Source: Pandoraea nosoerga (GTDB lineage: Bacteria > Pseudomonadota > Gammaproteobacteria > Burkholderiales > Burkholderiaceae). Taken from it: a stretch of 64,000 nt of DNA. Positions 46,593-55,836 of this stretch are shown here, piece after piece. The first letter of the stretch is position 1; each line of letters starts with the position of its first letter. Under the pieces are notes generated by a model, which saw only the letters and a list, made by a program, of their open reading frames with translations, was not told the origin of the DNA and ran no database searches. The position numbers and the translations under genes are program-made. The DNA is taken from assembly GCF_902459585.1 (NCBI RefSeq), contig NZ_CABPSC010000006.1, positions 1 to 64,000 of the forward strand, given 5' to 3'.

Positions 46593-47798
46593 TTGAATCG
46601 TCGTGAACTGTTGAAGCTCGCCGCCGCAGCGTCTTTGCCTGCCTCCCTATTCTCCGCTCGCGACGTGTTCGCACAGGGCGCCGGCGCCATTCAGCTGGCG
46701 TGCCCGGTGCCGATGTCGGGGCCTTTCGCCGCCAACGGCAAGTTCGCCGATCTCGGCATGAAACTCATCGTCGAGCAGTACGGCAAGGTGCTCGGCCGCC
46801 CGCTCGCCTACACCACGCTCGACACCGAGGGCAAGCCCGCCACGGCCATCCGCCGCGTGCAGGAAATCGCGCAACAGAAGGGGGCGCGCTTCTTCGCGGG
46901 CGGCATTCTGTCGTCCGAGGCGCTGGCGATGGGCAAGGAAGCCGAGAAGGCCGGCGGCATCTTCATCACCACGGCCGGCGCCGACGAGATCACCGGCAAG
47001 GACTGCAACAGCGCCACGTTCCGCTGGTCGGTGCCGACCTTCGGTGCGATCGAGCAGACGGTGCGCCCGCTCATCGAGTCGATGCCCAAGGCCAAGCGCT
47101 GGTACACGATCACGCCGCAATACGTGTTCGGCGAAGGACTGCTCACCGCCGCGAAGAACATCTTCCGGGAAAAGGGCATCGAGCATGTGGGCAACAGCTA
47201 CCACTCGCTCACCGAGAAGGAATTCTCGGGCTACTTGACCAACGCCGCCGCCGCCAAGCCCGACGTGCTGCTCATCCTGAACTTCGGCTCGCAGTCGTCC
47301 GACACGCTGCGTCAGGCCGTAAGCTTCGGCATGAAGAAAAACTGCACGATCCTGATGGCCTGGGCCTCGGGCCTGGAGCAGTTCGAGACGCTCGGCGCGG
47401 ACCTGTGCGACGGCGTGTACTTCGGTGCGCAGTACTGGCACGCGGTCGCCTCGCCGTTGAACCTGGATCTGGTCAAGCGCACGCAGGAGCGCTTCAAGCA
47501 GAACCCGAACTACAGCCTGGCGGGCTCCTACATCTGCTCGAAGCTCATGCTCGACGCGATGGTCAAGGCGGGCAGCGCCGAGCCCAAGGCGGTCATCGCG
47601 GCGATGGAGGGCATGAAGTACGACGGCCTCACCGGCCCCGAAGAGATTCGCAAGGGCGATCACCAGGTGCTCAAGAATTACTATCTGCTCAAGGGCAAGC
47701 CGAAGTCGAAGATGAAGAATGCGGACGACTACGCCGACATCGTGAGTGCGGGCAAGTCGTTCCTGCCGCTCGACAAGACCGAGTGCAAGATGGCCTGA
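46593..47798 (+). CDS. ABC transporter substrate-binding protein, branched-chain amino acid/amide type
   Basis: The 401-residue protein begins at TTG (46593) with GGAG nine bases upstream. It has an export signal (NRRELLKLAAAASLPASLFSA, possibly Tat because of RRELLK), cleaved near VFA-QG. The mature chain is a type I periplasmic-binding fold as in LivJ/UrtA/AmiC: IQLACPVPMSGPFAANGKFA, DTEGKPATAIRRVQEI, TPQYVFGEGLL and DVLLILNFGSQSSDTLRQA. The ligand may be an amino acid, amide or urea-like compound. It is the first gene of the importer-hydrolase operon. Confidence 0.93.
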   Translation: MNRRELLKLAAAASLPASLFSARDVFAQGAGAIQLACPVPMSGPFAANGKFADLGMKLIVEQYGKVLGRPLAYTTLDTEGKPATAIRRVQEIAQQKGARFFAGGILSSEALAMGKEAEKAGGIFITTAGADEITGKDCNSATFRWSVPTFGAIEQTVRPLIESMPKAKRWYTITPQYVFGEGLLTAAKNIFREKGIEHVGNSYHSLTEKEFSGYLTNAAAAKPDVLLILNFGSQSSDTLRQAVSFGMKKNCTILMAWASGLEQFETLGADLCDGVYFGAQYWHAVASPLNLDLVKRTQERFKQNPNYSLAGSYICSKLMLDAMVKAGSAEPKAVIAAMEGMKYDGLTGPEEIRKGDHQVLKNYYLLKGKPKSKMKNADDYADIVSAGKSFLPLDKTECKMA

Positions 47799-47940
47799 CG
47801 GCCTCACGCCGCCGTACCGGCAATACTGGCACCACCGCACGCGGGGACGCTCCGGCGCACCCGCATGCGCCGTCTGTGCGGCCCGCGCAAGCGGACGGCG
47901 CACGGGGTTCCACGTCCACCCAAGTTTTTACGGGACGCGC

Positions 47941-48798
47941 ATGAACGTCTATTTGCTGCAAGTCATCAACGGCGTCGGGATCGGCATGTTGTACTTCCTG
48001 CTCGCCGTCGGGTTGTCCATCATCTTCGGGCTGCTGCGCTTCGTGAACTTCGCGCACGGCGCCTTCTATCTGCTGGGCGCCTATTTCTGCTATCAGGCGC
48101 TGCAATGGGGCCTGTCGTTCTGGCTCGCGCTGATCGTGTGCCCGATCGTCGTCGGCGCCATCGCATGGATCGCCGAGAAGGTGCTGCTCTCGCACATCTA
48201 CGAGAAGGCGCACGAATTCCACATCCTCGTGACCGTCGGACTGGCGCTCGTCGTGCAGGAGCTCGTCATCATCGTGTGGGGGCCGCTCGGCGATAACGTC
48301 GCGGTGCCCGAAACGCTCGACGGCGTGGTGATGTGGGGCAGCTTCATCTATCCGAAGTACCGGCTCTTCCTCATCGGCTTTACCGCCGCGTTCGCCGCGG
48401 TATTGTGGTGGCTGCTCGAAGGCACGCGCCTTGGCAGCGCCGTGCGCGCGGGCAGTGAATCGTCGGAGATGGTGTCGCTGCTCGGCATCAACGTGTTTCG
48501 CGTGTTCAGCCTTGCGTTCGGACTCGGCGCCGGCACGGCGGCCCTCGCGGGCGTGCTCGCGGCGCCGGTGCGCGGCGTCGAGCCGTTCATGGGCATCGAA
48601 GCACTGGGCATTGCATTCGTGGTGGTCGTCATCGGCGGCATGGGCAGCTTCGCGGGCGCGCTCGTGGGCGGCCTCGTGATCGGCATCGTGCAGAGCCTCA
48701 TGAGCACGCTGTGGCCCGAAGGCGCACGATTGATGATCTATGTGGCGATGGCGGCCGTGCTGCTCATGCGCCCGCACGGCCTGCTCGGGAGGGGATGA
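47941..48798 (+). CDS. ABC transporter permease, LivH type
   Basis: The 285-residue inner-membrane protein has about eight hydrophobic segments and the family signatures QVINGVGIGMLYFLLAVGLS, RFVNFAHGAFYLLGAY and GMGSFAGALVGGLVIGIVQ. The cytoplasmic coupling region includes GTRLGSAVRAGSESSEMVSLLGI. It is 142 bases downstream of the binding protein and overlaps the next permease by four bases. It forms the heteromeric channel with the LivM-type subunit. Confidence 0.94.
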   Translation: MNVYLLQVINGVGIGMLYFLLAVGLSIIFGLLRFVNFAHGAFYLLGAYFCYQALQWGLSFWLALIVCPIVVGAIAWIAEKVLLSHIYEKAHEFHILVTVGLALVVQELVIIVWGPLGDNVAVPETLDGVVMWGSFIYPKYRLFLIGFTAAFAAVLWWLLEGTRLGSAVRAGSESSEMVSLLGINVFRVFSLAFGLGAGTAALAGVLAAPVRGVEPFMGIEALGIAFVVVVIGGMGSFAGALVGGLVIGIVQSLMSTLWPEGARLMIYVAMAAVLLMRPHGLLGRG

Positions 48799-49784
48799 TG
48801 CTGCAACGCTACCGCTTTTGGCTGCTCGCGGCCGCCGTCACGCTGATCCTGCCGCTCACGCTCTCGTCGGGCACGCTGGCCACCGAGGTGCTGGTCTACG
48901 CGTTGGCCGCCCTCGGCTGCAACCTGCTGCTCGGCTACACCGGCCTGCTGTCGTTCGGGCAGGGGATCTTCTTCGGCCTGGGCAGCTACACGCTGGGCAT
49001 TTTGCTCACCCGCACGGCGCTGCCGATGCCGGTCGCGCTCATCGCCTCGATCGTGCTGGGGGCGCTCATCGCGGCGCTCGTCGGCAGCTTCGCGATCCGG
49101 CAAAAGGGCACTTACTTCGTGATGCTCACGCTCGCCTGCGCCCAGATGTTCTACTTCCTCGCTTATACGGCAACCGACTGGACCGGCGGCGACAACGGGC
49201 TGCTCGATATTCCGCGCAAATCGCTCGCGATCGGCGGACAGACGCTCGTGCCGCTCGACACGCCGTGGCAGTACTACACCTTCGTGGCGGCGATCTTTCT
49301 CATCGTGTTCGCCGTGCTGCTGCGCGTGGCCGACTCGGTGTTCGGCCGCACGCTGCTCGCCATTCGCGACAACGAAACGCGCGCGGCGGCCATCGGCTAT
49401 CACGTGAAGACGTTCAAGCTCGTGGCGTTCGCCATCTCGGGCGCGGTCACCGCCCTGGCCGGCGCACTGCACGCGCTGATGACCGGCATCGCGCCGCTGT
49501 CGAACATCGAGTACCACGCGAGCGAAATGATTCTCGTGATGACCGTGATCGGCGGCACGGGCAATCTGTTCGCATCGGTGCTGGGCGCGGCATTCTACGT
49601 GCTCGCCGCCGACTGGCTGTCCACGCTGTGGCCGCGCTGGCTGCTGCTGCTCGGCCTGCTGCTCATTGCCGTGAGCCTGTTCATGCACCGCGGCCTGTGG
49701 GGCGTGGGCGAATCGCTGTGGCAGCGCGTGAGCGGCAAGCGCGGCAAACTCGAACCGCAGACCTCGCAGGGAGACCCGACATGA
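48795..49784 (+). CDS. ABC transporter permease, LivM type
   Basis: The 329-residue permease has around nine to ten membrane segments with LLGYTGLLSFGQGIFFGLGSYT, FAIRQKGTYFVMLTLACAQM and ILVMTVIGGTGNLFASVLGA. ARGTLLAIRDNETRAAAIGY-like coupling sequence is present (GRTLLAIRDNETRAAAIGY). The ATGATG start lies behind GGGAGGGG and overlaps the preceding stop, and its own stop overlaps the LivG-type gene. It pairs with the LivH-type permease. Confidence 0.94.
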   Translation: MMLQRYRFWLLAAAVTLILPLTLSSGTLATEVLVYALAALGCNLLLGYTGLLSFGQGIFFGLGSYTLGILLTRTALPMPVALIASIVLGALIAALVGSFAIRQKGTYFVMLTLACAQMFYFLAYTATDWTGGDNGLLDIPRKSLAIGGQTLVPLDTPWQYYTFVAAIFLIVFAVLLRVADSVFGRTLLAIRDNETRAAAIGYHVKTFKLVAFAISGAVTALAGALHALMTGIAPLSNIEYHASEMILVMTVIGGTGNLFASVLGAAFYVLAADWLSTLWPRWLLLLGLLLIAVSLFMHRGLWGVGESLWQRVSGKRGKLEPQTSQGDPT

Positions 49785-50548
49785 GCGAAGCCCTCATCGA
49801 CGCCTCGGGCATCGTCAAGCGCTACGGCAAGTTCACGGCGCTGCACGGCGTCGACCTGCGCGTGGCGCCGCGCACGGTGCATTCGGTCATCGGCCCGAAT
49901 GGCGCCGGCAAGACCACGCTGTTTCACATGCTCACGGGCACGGTGCCTGTCTCGGGCGGGCGCATCCTGTTCGACGGTCACGACGTCACCACCGAGGCCG
50001 ACTATCGGCGCGTGCAGCGCGGCATCGCCCGCTCGTTCCAGGTCACGGCACTGTTCCAGAACCTGTCGGTGCGCGAGAACCTGCGCCTCGCGGCGCTCGG
50101 TGTCACGCCGCGTCAGGCCCTCTCGTGCTGGCGCAAGGCCGACGGCCCGCGTGCGTGCGCGTCGGTGGTCGACGACGTGCTCACACGTCTCGCGCTCACG
50201 CGTCACGCCGACACGGCGGCAGGCTCGCTCTCGCATGGGCAGCAGCGCCGGCTCGAAGTCGGCATGGCGCTGGCCGCGCGCCCCAAGGCGATCTTCCTCG
50301 ACGAGCCCACCTCCGGCATGGGCATCGACGATCTGGACGACATGAAGCAGCTCATCCGCGGCCTGCGCGAGGACCATACGGTGGTGCTCATCGAGCACAA
50401 CATGAACATCGTAATGGACATCTCCGACACGATCACCGTGATGCAGCAGGGGCGGGTGCTCGTCGAGGGCCGGCCGGACGCCATTCGGGCCGACGACCGC
50501 GTGCGCGCCGCCTATCTCGGCAACATGATCACCGGAGGCCGTGCATGA
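49781..50548 (+). CDS. ABC transporter ATP-binding protein, LivG type
   Basis: The 255-residue ATPase has Walker A IGPNGAGKTTL, the signature SLSHGQQRRLEVG, Walker B AIFLDEPTSGMG and switch His in VVLIEHNMNIVMD. RSFQVTALFQNLSVREN is the Q-loop region of the LivG group. The signature SHGQQ is slightly unlike LSGGQ, as is common in LivG. It overlaps its neighbours by four bases on both sides, so the four transporter genes are one tightly coupled unit. Confidence 0.94.
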   Translation: MSEALIDASGIVKRYGKFTALHGVDLRVAPRTVHSVIGPNGAGKTTLFHMLTGTVPVSGGRILFDGHDVTTEADYRRVQRGIARSFQVTALFQNLSVRENLRLAALGVTPRQALSCWRKADGPRACASVVDDVLTRLALTRHADTAAGSLSHGQQRRLEVGMALAARPKAIFLDEPTSGMGIDDLDDMKQLIRGLREDHTVVLIEHNMNIVMDISDTITVMQQGRVLVEGRPDAIRADDRVRAAYLGNMITGGRA

Positions 50549-51246
50549 TTCTCGAGGTCGCAGGCATTCACAGCTATTACGGCAAGAGCCACATCCTGCA
50601 GGGCGTCTCGCTCAATGTCGGCGACGGCGAGCTCGTCACGCTGCTCGGTCGCAACGGCGCCGGCAAGTCCACCACGCTCAAGAGCATCGCGGGCGTGGTC
50701 GCGCCCCGGGCGGGAAGCATCTCGTTTCTCGGCAAGCCCATCGCTGGGCAGCCGGCGCATCGCATCGCGGCGCGCGGCGTGTGCTTCGTGCCCGAGCATC
50801 GCGGCATCTTCAAGCTGCTCACGGTCGAAGAGAACCTCAAGCTCGGCGCGCGCCGCGATTCACCGTGGCAGCTCGCGGACATCTATCGCATCTTCCCGCG
50901 CCTGCAGGAGCGCCGCAAGAACGGCGGCGCGCAGCTCTCGGGCGGCGAACAGCAGATGCTCGCGATCGGCCGCGCGCTCATGAACCATCCGCGCCTGCTC
51001 ATGCTCGACGAACCGGTCGAAGGTCTCGCGCCGGTCATCGTCGAGGAAATCGTGGCGCAGTTAAAGCTCATCAAGCAGGCGGGCGTGGCGATCCTGCTCG
51101 TCGAACAGAATCTGGAAGTCTGCACCCAGCTCGCCGACCGGCATTACATCGTCGAGCAGGGTGTGATCGTGTATGGCGCGGACAACGCCGCGTTCCTCGC
51201 CGACGAGGTCGTCAAGGACCGTTACCTGGGCGTGGGCGTTGCGTGA
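50545..51246 (+). CDS. ABC transporter ATP-binding protein, LivF type
   Basis: The 233-residue ATPase has Walker A LGRNGAGKSTTLKS, Q-loop region VCFVPEHRGIFKLLTVEENL, signature LSGGEQQMLAIGRAL, Walker B LLMLDEPVEGLAP and switch ILLVEQNLEV, all typical of LivF. AccGGAGGccgtgc precedes ATG 50545. It completes a canonical five-part importer (binding protein, two permeases, two ATPases). The hydrolase gene starts 114 bases later on the same strand. Confidence 0.94.
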   Translation: MILEVAGIHSYYGKSHILQGVSLNVGDGELVTLLGRNGAGKSTTLKSIAGVVAPRAGSISFLGKPIAGQPAHRIAARGVCFVPEHRGIFKLLTVEENLKLGARRDSPWQLADIYRIFPRLQERRKNGGAQLSGGEQQMLAIGRALMNHPRLLMLDEPVEGLAPVIVEEIVAQLKLIKQAGVAILLVEQNLEVCTQLADRHYIVEQGVIVYGADNAAFLADEVVKDRYLGVGVA

Positions 51247-51360
51247 TCCGCGCGCTTGTCGCTTCCCCGGCGCGCCGCTTCCAGCCGTAGGGCGGGCGCG
51301 CCATTGGCCAACGCATGCGTCGGCGCAACGCGAGAGCGCCGCGCGTGCCCTGAAGGACTC

Positions 51361-52629
51361 ATGAACATGGAACGTCTCGATCAACCGGCTGCCGCAGTGC
51401 GCGTCGACGGCGCGCGCCTGTGGGACAGCCTCATGCAACTCGCGCGCATCGGCGCGACCGCCAAGGGCGGCGTCTGCCGCCTGGCCCTGACCGATCTCGA
51501 CCGGCAGGGGCGCGACCTCTTCGTGAAGTGGGCGAAAGAGATCGGCTGCACGGTGCGCATCGACGCCATCGGCAACATCTTCGCGCGCCGCGCCGGCCGC
51601 AACGACGCGCTGCCGCCCGTCATGACCGGCAGCCACATCGACACGCAGCCGACCGGCGGCAAGTTCGACGGCAACTACGGCGTACTGGCCGGCCTCGAGG
51701 TGCTGCGCACGCTCGACGACAACGGCATCGTGACGGAAGCGCCGCTGGAAGTCGCCGTGTGGACCAACGAAGAAGGCTCGCGATTCGTGCCGGTGATGAT
51801 GGGCTCGGGCGTCTACGCCGGCGCGTTCACCCTGGAGCATGCGCTCGCGCAGAAGGACCGCGACGGCGTGAGCGTGTCCGAAGCGCTGAACGCGATCGGC
51901 TATGCCGGCAAGGTGCCGGCCGTGGGCCAGCCGGGCGCCGTGGGCGCGTACTTCGAAGCCCACATCGAGCAGGGGCCGGTGCTCGAAGCGCATGGCAAGA
52001 CCATCGGCGTCGTGCAGGGCGCGCTCGGCCAGCGCTGGTACGACGTTACCGTCACCGGCATGGAGGCCCACGCCGGGCCCACGCCGATGGCGCTGCGCCG
52101 CGATGCGCTGCTCGCGGCCGCGCAGTTGATTCAGGCCGTCAATCGCATCGCGTGCGAGCACGCGCCGCATGCGCGCGGCACGGTCGGCTGGGTCGACAAC
52201 TATCCGAACTCGCGCAACGTGATCCCGGGGCGCGTGAAGCTCTCGGTCGACCTGCGCGCCGCGGACGACGCCACGCTCGACGCGCTCGACGACAAGCTGC
52301 GCGCCGAGTGCAAGGCGTTGAGTGCGAACGGCATCGACGTGGCCATCGAGCAGGTGGTGTACTTTGCGCCGCAGCCGTTCGCGCCGGCGCTCGTCGAGGC
52401 GGTCCGTGCGGGCGCGCAGGCCCTCGGCCTCTCGTCGATGGACGCCATTAGCGGCGCGGGGCACGACGCGGTCTACCTGGCGCGCATTGCGCCGGCGGCG
52501 ATGATCTTCGTGCCGTGCAAGGACGGCATCAGCCACAACGAAATCGAGGACGCCGATCCGGCGCACCTGGAGGCCGGCTGCAACGTGCTGCTGCAGGCCA
52601 TGCTGCAACGCGCGGGAGGTGTCGCATGA
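51361..52629 (+). CDS. Zn-dependent amidohydrolase (N-carbamoyl-L-amino-acid hydrolase/allantoate amidohydrolase family)
   Basis: The 422-residue M20-family enzyme has metal ligands in TGSHIDTQPTGGKFDGNYGVLAGLE, NEEGSRF and FEAHIEQGPVLE, and the late SGAGHDAVYLARIAPAAMIFVPCKDGISH. These motifs fit carbamoylases (hydantoin pathway) and allantoate or ureidoglycolate hydrolases, which cleave ureido or amide groups. The exact substrate is not predictable from the motifs. The start is ATG 51361; ATG 51367 is possible. It overlaps the M81 gene by four bases, so the two are coupled. Confidence 0.92.
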   Translation: MNMERLDQPAAAVRVDGARLWDSLMQLARIGATAKGGVCRLALTDLDRQGRDLFVKWAKEIGCTVRIDAIGNIFARRAGRNDALPPVMTGSHIDTQPTGGKFDGNYGVLAGLEVLRTLDDNGIVTEAPLEVAVWTNEEGSRFVPVMMGSGVYAGAFTLEHALAQKDRDGVSVSEALNAIGYAGKVPAVGQPGAVGAYFEAHIEQGPVLEAHGKTIGVVQGALGQRWYDVTVTGMEAHAGPTPMALRRDALLAAAQLIQAVNRIACEHAPHARGTVGWVDNYPNSRNVIPGRVKLSVDLRAADDATLDALDDKLRAECKALSANGIDVAIEQVVYFAPQPFAPALVEAVRAGAQALGLSSMDAISGAGHDAVYLARIAPAAMIFVPCKDGISHNEIEDADPAHLEAGCNVLLQAMLQRAGGVA

Positions 52630-54128
52630 AAGTGATGATCGCGCGGATGAACCACGAGACGAACACGTTCTCTCCGGTGCCGACGCCGCTCGAAGCGTTC
52701 GGCAACCACGGGCCGGCCTACGACGAGCAGGCGTATCGCGACAACAAGGGCATGCGCACGGCAATGTCGGCTTTCATCGACCTCGCGCACGCCGCGGGCG
52801 CCGAGATGGTGACGCCGGTCTCCGCCAGCGCCAACCCGAGCGGTCCGGTGGCGGCGAGCGCCTATGACGAACTGTGCCGGCGCATCGTGGCGGCCGCGCG
52901 CGGCGTCGACGCCATCCTGCTCGACCTGCACGGCGCGATGGTCGCCGAGAACAGCGACGACGGCGAAGGCGACCTGCTCGAACGCGTGCGCGCGGCAGCG
53001 CCCGGCACGCCGATTGCCGTGGCGCTCGACCTGCACGCCAACGTCACGCCGAAGATCGTCGCGAACGCGGATATCGTCGTTGGCTTCAAGACGTATCCGC
53101 ACGTCGACATGTACGAAACGGGCGAGCACGCCGCCCGGCTGCTCTTCGAAATGCTGGCGGGCAAGCGTCGCCCGAAGGTGGTGTGGCGCCAGCCGCCGCT
53201 GATGGTGCACTCGCTGCGCAGCACGAGCCACGGGGGAGCGATGAAGCGCGCGCTGGACGCCGCGCGACGTGCCGAGACCGAGGAGGGTATCCCGGCCGTC
53301 TCGGTATTTTCGGGCTTCTCGCTCGCCGACATTGCCGCGCCTTGCATCAGCGTCGTCGTGACTGCGCCGGACGGCGAAGACGGCGTGGCGCGCGCGCAAG
53401 CGGTGGCCGACCGGATCGCGGCACAGGCGTGGGACGAGCGCGACGGCTTCGTCTATCGCAGCGCACCGCTCGCCGAATCGATTGCCGAAGCGAAGCGACT
53501 GGCCGACGGCGCCGACAAGCCGGTGCTGCTGCTCGATCACAGCGACAACTGCATGTCGGGCGGCACCTGCGACACGATGGACGTGCTCGAGGCCGCGCTC
53601 GCCGGCGGCCTCACGGGCATCGGTGTCGGCCCGCTGTGCGACCCGCAAGCCGTGGCGACGCTGATCGCCGCGGGCGAGGGCGCCGAAGTCACGCTCGCGC
53701 TCGGCAACAAGCGGCCGCTCACGCAGCTCGGCATCACGAAGACGCCGCCCGTGCTCACCGGCATCGTGCGCAAGATCAGCAACGGCGAATACGTCGTCAC
53801 CGGACCGACGTACACGGGCCAGCGCTGCTGCATGGGGCGCACGGTGCTGTTCGACATTGGACCGGCTCGCATCGTGGTGACGGAGCGCACCCACGAGCCG
53901 TGGGATCACGGCGTGTTCACATGCGTCGGGCTGGATCCGCGCAGCGAGCGCTTCCTGCTGCTCAAGTCGCGCATGTACTGCCGGCCGGTGTTCGTGCCCA
54001 TTTCCGCGGGGCTGGTCGAGTGCGACAGCAACGGCGTGACGAGCTCGAACTACGCGCTGTTTCCGTTCTCGCGGGTAAGACGCCCGGTGTATCCGCTCGA
54101 CCGGGACGTGGTGTTCGATCTTTCCTGA
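52626..54128 (+). CDS. M81-family metallopeptidase, MlrC (microcystinase)-like
   Basis: The 500-residue protein has the N-terminal DUF1485/MlrC domain (IARMNHETNTFSPVPTPLEAF, ILLDLHGAMVAENSDDGEGD, LDLHANVTPKIVANADIVVG, FKTYPHVDMYETGEHAARL) and the MlrC C-terminal domain (LLLDHSDNCMSGGTCDTMDV). Conserved Asp and His residues in these motifs would bind zinc. MlrC of sphingomonads completes microcystin breakdown, but most homologues in Burkholderiales have other, unknown amide or peptide substrates. The start ATG overlaps the amidohydrolase stop. The pairing with an amidohydrolase and importer suggests a common substrate. Confidence 0.9.
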   Translation: MKVMIARMNHETNTFSPVPTPLEAFGNHGPAYDEQAYRDNKGMRTAMSAFIDLAHAAGAEMVTPVSASANPSGPVAASAYDELCRRIVAAARGVDAILLDLHGAMVAENSDDGEGDLLERVRAAAPGTPIAVALDLHANVTPKIVANADIVVGFKTYPHVDMYETGEHAARLLFEMLAGKRRPKVVWRQPPLMVHSLRSTSHGGAMKRALDAARRAETEEGIPAVSVFSGFSLADIAAPCISVVVTAPDGEDGVARAQAVADRIAAQAWDERDGFVYRSAPLAESIAEAKRLADGADKPVLLLDHSDNCMSGGTCDTMDVLEAALAGGLTGIGVGPLCDPQAVATLIAAGEGAEVTLALGNKRPLTQLGITKTPPVLTGIVRKISNGEYVVTGPTYTGQRCCMGRTVLFDIGPARIVVTERTHEPWDHGVFTCVGLDPRSERFLLLKSRMYCRPVFVPISAGLVECDSNGVTSSNYALFPFSRVRRPVYPLDRDVVFDLS

Positions 54129-54175
54129 TGCGGCGGCTCGCGCCGCGCGTGTCCGGTTAAGTCCGCGGATGGCGT

Positions 54176-55633
54176 ATGATCAGCCGGGTGTTGGACAAGC
54201 CCGCCTTCTCAATGACGACCGACTCGACTCCACCCGCTCACCGGCGATTGCGCGCGCGCTTCGTGGCGATTTCGTGGCGAGATCTCGCCGTCTCGTTCGG
54301 CCCCGTCGTGCTCGTGGCGATCGCGGCCATCTGGCTCGCCGTGTGGCTCGTGCAGCCGGCGCCGCCGCGCACCGTGACGATAAGCGCAGGGCCGCAAGGC
54401 AGCTCCTTCTGGAACGCCGCGCAGCGTTACAAGGAGATCCTCGCGCGCAACGACATCACGCTCAACGTGCTGAGTTCGGAGGGCTCGCGCCAGAATATCG
54501 AGCGCCTCGCGGACACCCGCCAGAACGTCGATCTGGGCCTCGTGCAAGGCGGCGTGTCCGCCGGGCTCGACGTCGACGGCCTCGTCTCGCTCGGCAGCGT
54601 CTTCTACGCCCCGATCTCCGTGTTCTATCGCGGCGAGCGCGTCACCAAGCTGTCGGACTTCGCGGGCAAGCGCATCGCCATCGGCCGGGAAGGAAGCGGG
54701 GCTCGCGCGCTCGCCCTCACGCTGCTCAAGGCCAACGGCATCGAGCCGGGCGGGCCAACCACGCTCACGGCGTATGACGGACAGGAAGCCGCGCAGGCGC
54801 TCATCGACGGCCGCGTCGACGCCGCGATGCTCACCGGCGACACGGCGACCGGCCCGACGATGGGCAAGCTCATCCGCACGCCGGGCGTGCGCCTGATGGA
54901 CTTCGCGCAGGCCGACGCCTACACGCGCCGCTTCACCTATCTGAACCCGTTGACGCTGCCTCGCGGCGTATTCGACCTCGGGCGCAACCTGCCCGCGCAG
55001 CCGGTGCACGTGATCAGTCCCACGGTCGAGCTCGTCGCGCGCGACAGCCTGCATCCGGCGCTATCCGATCTGCTGATCGAAGCCGCTCGGGAGGTGCACG
55101 GCAAGGCGAACCTGCTGCAGCGCGCCGGGGAATTTCCGTCGTCGCAAGTGCACGAATTCCCGCTCTCGGACGACGCCGCGCGCTACTACCAGTCGGGCAA
55201 GGGCTTCCTGTACCGCCATCTGCCGTTCTGGATCGCGAGCCTGGCCGACCGCATCATCGTGCTGCTCGTGCCCATCATCGTGGTGTTGATTCCGGCGTTC
55301 CGGCTGGTGCCGTCGCTGTATAGCTGGCGCGTGAAGTCGCGGCTCTATCGCTGGTACGGCGCGCTCATTGCGCTCGAACGCGAAGCGCTCGCCGACGACG
55401 CTCACATCGAATACAAGAGTCTGCGTCATCGGCTCGACGCCATCGAGGCGGCCGTCAATCGCCTGAAGATTCCGCTCGCGTATGCCGACCAGTTTTACGT
55501 GCTGCGCGAACACATCGGCTTTGTGCGACAGCGGCTCGACGCCATGAACGCGGGCCAGTCTTCCGACGACGCACACGCGCAGACGCCGCGTGCGGCGGCG
55601 TCTGCCGGCGCCGCCAGTGAAAGACCCGTCTGA
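54176..55633 (+). CDS. TAXI-family substrate-binding protein anchored by two membrane helices
   Basis: The 485-residue protein has an N-terminal membrane helix (residues about 40-62) and a TAXI-type binding domain (RTVTISAGPQGSSFWNAAQRY, LVQGGVSAGLDVDGLVSLGS, LKLSDFAGKRIAIGREGSG). A second hydrophobic segment follows near residue 360 (IIVLLVPIIVVLIPAF), then a helical, charged C-terminal part of about 110 residues. No TRAP permease (DctQM-type) is adjacent. The topology puts the binding domain in the periplasm and both ends in the cytoplasm. ATG 54176 or 54212 are both possible starts. It lies 47 bases after the M81 gene and may be in the same transcript. Confidence 0.82.
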   Translation: MISRVLDKPAFSMTTDSTPPAHRRLRARFVAISWRDLAVSFGPVVLVAIAAIWLAVWLVQPAPPRTVTISAGPQGSSFWNAAQRYKEILARNDITLNVLSSEGSRQNIERLADTRQNVDLGLVQGGVSAGLDVDGLVSLGSVFYAPISVFYRGERVTKLSDFAGKRIAIGREGSGARALALTLLKANGIEPGGPTTLTAYDGQEAAQALIDGRVDAAMLTGDTATGPTMGKLIRTPGVRLMDFAQADAYTRRFTYLNPLTLPRGVFDLGRNLPAQPVHVISPTVELVARDSLHPALSDLLIEAAREVHGKANLLQRAGEFPSSQVHEFPLSDDAARYYQSGKGFLYRHLPFWIASLADRIIVLLVPIIVVLIPAFRLVPSLYSWRVKSRLYRWYGALIALEREALADDAHIEYKSLRHRLDAIEAAVNRLKIPLAYADQFYVLREHIGFVRQRLDAMNAGQSSDDAHAQTPRAAASAGAASERPV

Positions 55634-55650
55634 CGTCTCAAAGTAAAGCT

Positions 55651-55665
55651 TATGCATCTCATAAC
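55651..55665. promoter_or_regulatory. Palindrome resembling a LysR-type (T-N11-A) site
   Basis: TTATG-CATCT-CATAA is a perfect five-base inverted repeat with a five-base spacer, and contains T-N11-A. It is in the 203-base gap before the acetyltransferase gene, flanked by two AAGCTT sequences. No LysR gene is adjacent. Confidence 0.4.
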
Positions 55666-55836
55666 GAACACAAGCTTCCCTTATGGGTCGGCGGGGTGCA
55701 AACTGCCCCCAATGAGGATTCGCGGGCAACCGTGCGGCACATGCAACGCCGCCATCCGATCGTCCCGCGATCGTCCTGAACTCGTCCAGGAACCTTCCTG
55801 ACACCTTCCTGAAACCCGACACGCCGGCCCGTTCGT

